A model generated the notes under the pieces. The model was not told the DNA's origin and made no database searches. It saw only the letters and a program-made list of their open reading frames with translations. A stretch of DNA of 7,293 nucleotides from Pseudomonas sp. (lineage in GTDB: Bacteria; Pseudomonadota; Gammaproteobacteria; Pseudomonadales; Pseudomonadaceae): the NCBI GenBank assembly GCA_026398835.1, contig JAPLSD010000507.1, forward strand, positions 1 to 7,293, written 5' to 3'. This document shows, one piece after another, positions 5,762 to 7,293 of this stretch. Position 1 is the stretch's first letter, and each line of letters starts with the position of its first letter. The position numbers and the translations under genes were made by a program.

Positions 5762-7293
5762 ATGATTCGCCGCTCGCTGCCCGCTGTTTTTGCTCTGCTG
5801 TTCGCTGCGCCGCTGCTGGCTGCGCCTGCCGGACAACAGACGCTGTTCAACTTTGTCCGCCCCGCCGATGTGGTCCAGGTAGCGACTGAAGATGCCAGCC
5901 TGCCGCAATCCAATGCGGAGCAAACGGCTGAGGGCGAAGTGCTGCGCCGGGTAACCTTCAACCCGGCAAACCAGCCGAGCCTGCGCCTGACACCGCAAAC
6001 CGGTGCCTGGGACTGGTCGCAGTCTGGCGCCATGAGCTTGCGGATCCAGAGCGCCATGAACTGGGCGCTGACCCTCTATGTAAAAATCCAGAGCAATGAC
6101 GGTAAGACCCTGATCAGTCGCATTGACCTGCCGGCCGGCCCCGCACAAACCCTTTTGGTGCCATTGCAGGCCAGCTCGCCGCTGAGCCAGGGTATGAAAG
6201 CCGGGCCACCCATGCCGATGACAGTCGATGGCCAGCGGGTCTTGCTCGCCAGCAGCGAAGGCGAGCTGGATCGCAGCCAGGTGGTGTCGGTCACGCTGTC
6301 GATGGACAAGCCGAAAGTGGCGCAGAGCATCATGCTCGAGCGCTTCGGTGTGCAGGACGGTGATGCCGTGGTGAAGGCTGCCTATAGTTCGCTGGTCGAT
6401 GCCTACGGTCAGTCCACTCGGGCGAAATGGCCAGAAAAGGTCAGCAGCGATGAGCAGTTGAAAGCCGCTGCCGGCAAAGAGCAACAGCAGCTGAAAACCT
6501 GGCTCGCCGAGCGCGAGCATTCGTCCCTGGACAAGTTCGGTGGCTGGAACAAAGGCCCGGACTTCAACGCCAGCGGCTTTTTCCGCACCGAAAAACGCGA
6601 CGGACGCTGGTATCTGGTGACCCCGGAAGGTCATCCGTTCTATTCCCTGGGGGTCAATACAGTTACCGCCGACACCAACCGGACCTACGTCACCGGACGT
6701 GAATGGGTGTTTGGCGAGCTGCCCAAGGCCGATGAGCCATTGGCCAGCTACTACGGTGAGGGCGACAACCGGGGTGGTAACGGTGCTGACAAGGGCCGTG
6801 GCTTCAATGCCGGCCGCTGGTATGACTTCTATGGTGCCAATCTCCAACGCACCTACGGTCAACCTTGTGTTGCCACCAGCGAAACCAAGGCGGGCGTCGC
6901 AGCCGCCGCCAAAGCGGACGCCGTAGAAAACACCGCCGAGAAAAGCGCAGAGAAACCAGCCGCCGTGCCGTGCGCGCCCGGAGCCTTTGATGAAAAACGC
7001 TGGGTCAGCCACACCCTTGATCGCTTGCAGGCCTGGGGTTTCAACACCATCGGCAACTGGAGCGCCCCGGCCTTGGGTCTCGCTGATCGTGTGCCATACA
7101 CCTTGCCGCTGTCGATTGTTGGCGACTACGCCAGCATCAGTACCGGTACCGATTGGTGGGGCGGCATGCCCGACCCGTTCGACCCACGTTTCGCCATGGC
7201 CACCGAACGCGCCGTGGCCATCGCTGCCCGTGATCACCGGGATGACCCGTGGCTGATCGGTTATTTCGCCGATAACGAACTGGCCTGGGCCGG
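5762..7293 (+). CDS. Secreted GH50/agarase-like glycoside hydrolase (partial, C-terminus off the right edge)
   Basis: 510 codons are open to the window edge. Residues 1-21 (MIRRSLPAVFALLFAAPLLAA) are a signal peptide. Residues about 27-195 look like an all-beta N-terminal domain. The agarase-type core begins with FGGWNKGPDFNASGFFRTEK (259-278) and RWYLVTPEGHPFYSLGVNTV (282-301), the conserved entry of GH50-like beta-agarases. RWVSHTLDRLQAWGFNTIGNWS (413-434) and YFADNELAW (501-509) follow. Glu506 after Asn505 is the likely acid/base of a clan GH-A (beta/alpha)8 barrel; the nucleophile Glu would be beyond the edge. Residues 370-403 are an Ala/Lys/Glu-rich insertion between Cys369 and Cys404. 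The ATG at 5762 has AGGGAG 12 nt upstream, rather far, but no better in-frame start exists. The substrate is unknown: agar is unlikely for a soil pseudomonad, and a plant, algal or own exopolysaccharide galactoside is a guess. Confidence 0.8.
   Translation, partial: MIRRSLPAVFALLFAAPLLAAPAGQQTLFNFVRPADVVQVATEDASLPQSNAEQTAEGEVLRRVTFNPANQPSLRLTPQTGAWDWSQSGAMSLRIQSAMNWALTLYVKIQSNDGKTLISRIDLPAGPAQTLLVPLQASSPLSQGMKAGPPMPMTVDGQRVLLASSEGELDRSQVVSVTLSMDKPKVAQSIMLERFGVQDGDAVVKAAYSSLVDAYGQSTRAKWPEKVSSDEQLKAAAGKEQQQLKTWLAEREHSSLDKFGGWNKGPDFNASGFFRTEKRDGRWYLVTPEGHPFYSLGVNTVTADTNRTYVTGREWVFGELPKADEPLASYYGEGDNRGGNGADKGRGFNAGRWYDFYGANLQRTYGQPCVATSETKAGVAAAAKADAVENTAEKSAEKPAAVPCAPGAFDEKRWVSHTLDRLQAWGFNTIGNWSAPALGLADRVPYTLPLSIVGDYASISTGTDWWGGMPDPFDPRFAMATERAVAIAARDHRDDPWLIGYFADNELAWA

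Noticed and set aside
5706..5765. 19-residue upstream frame whose TGA overlaps the hydrolase ATG (ATGA)
   Set aside because: No ribosome binding site precedes its ATG and the peptide shows no pattern, so coupling is not supported.
5732..7237. 501-codon open frame antisense to the glycoside hydrolase
   Set aside because: Same register effect; the sense strand encodes a signal peptide and clear GH50-like motifs.

Overview
The window looks like a chromosomal segment of a fluorescent-group Pseudomonas. The reasons are GC-rich codon use, a typical pseudomonad gene set (LEA-type-2 lipoprotein, YchJ, a DUF6231-like protein, DUF1145, CopD-like protein, DinG), and a REP-like hairpin carrying the TGTAGGAG and TTGCCCGCGA blocks common in these genomes. 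Species cannot be told from the sequence alone. I see no mobile element, CRISPR array, tRNA or rRNA. Two genes run off the window: the lipoprotein gene on the left and a glycoside hydrolase gene on the right.

Left block (1-1492, minus strand) is a compact unit read right to left: a methyltransferase-like DUF6231-type gene (1492-995), ychJ (990-514, 4 nt gap) and a LEA-type-2 lipoprotein (441 to beyond position 1, 72 nt gap). Spacing suggests one transcript. The genes are conserved but poorly understood, so a shared pathway cannot be stated.

A 337-bp divergent intergenic region (1493-1829) carries three inverted repeats and a candidate Fur-like palindrome just before the next gene. It holds the least explained DNA of the window.

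Middle block (1830-2844, plus strand) is a two-gene unit with an 8-nt overlap: a small DUF1145 membrane protein, then a secreted glycine-rich, collagen-like protein whose C-terminal half is two copies of one module, each with a single Cys. It ends at a long REP-like hairpin (2873-2930), which separates it from a convergent CopD-family membrane protein gene (3423-2959, minus).

Right block: dinG (3522-5666, plus), a complete XPD-type iron-sulfur DNA helicase, lies divergent from copD. A CTG-N10-CAG LexA-like site 21 nt before its start codon fits SOS control. A hairpin follows the dinG stop, then a secreted GH50/agarase-like glycoside hydrolase starts at 5762. It runs off the right edge just after its likely catalytic Asn-Glu pair and carries a low-complexity Ala/Lys/Glu insertion flanked by two cysteines.

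Most of the window is ordinary core-genome housekeeping and envelope genes. The parts most worth a second look are the duplicated collagen-like module, the hairpin-rich intergenic region, the LexA-like site and the hydrolase insertion.
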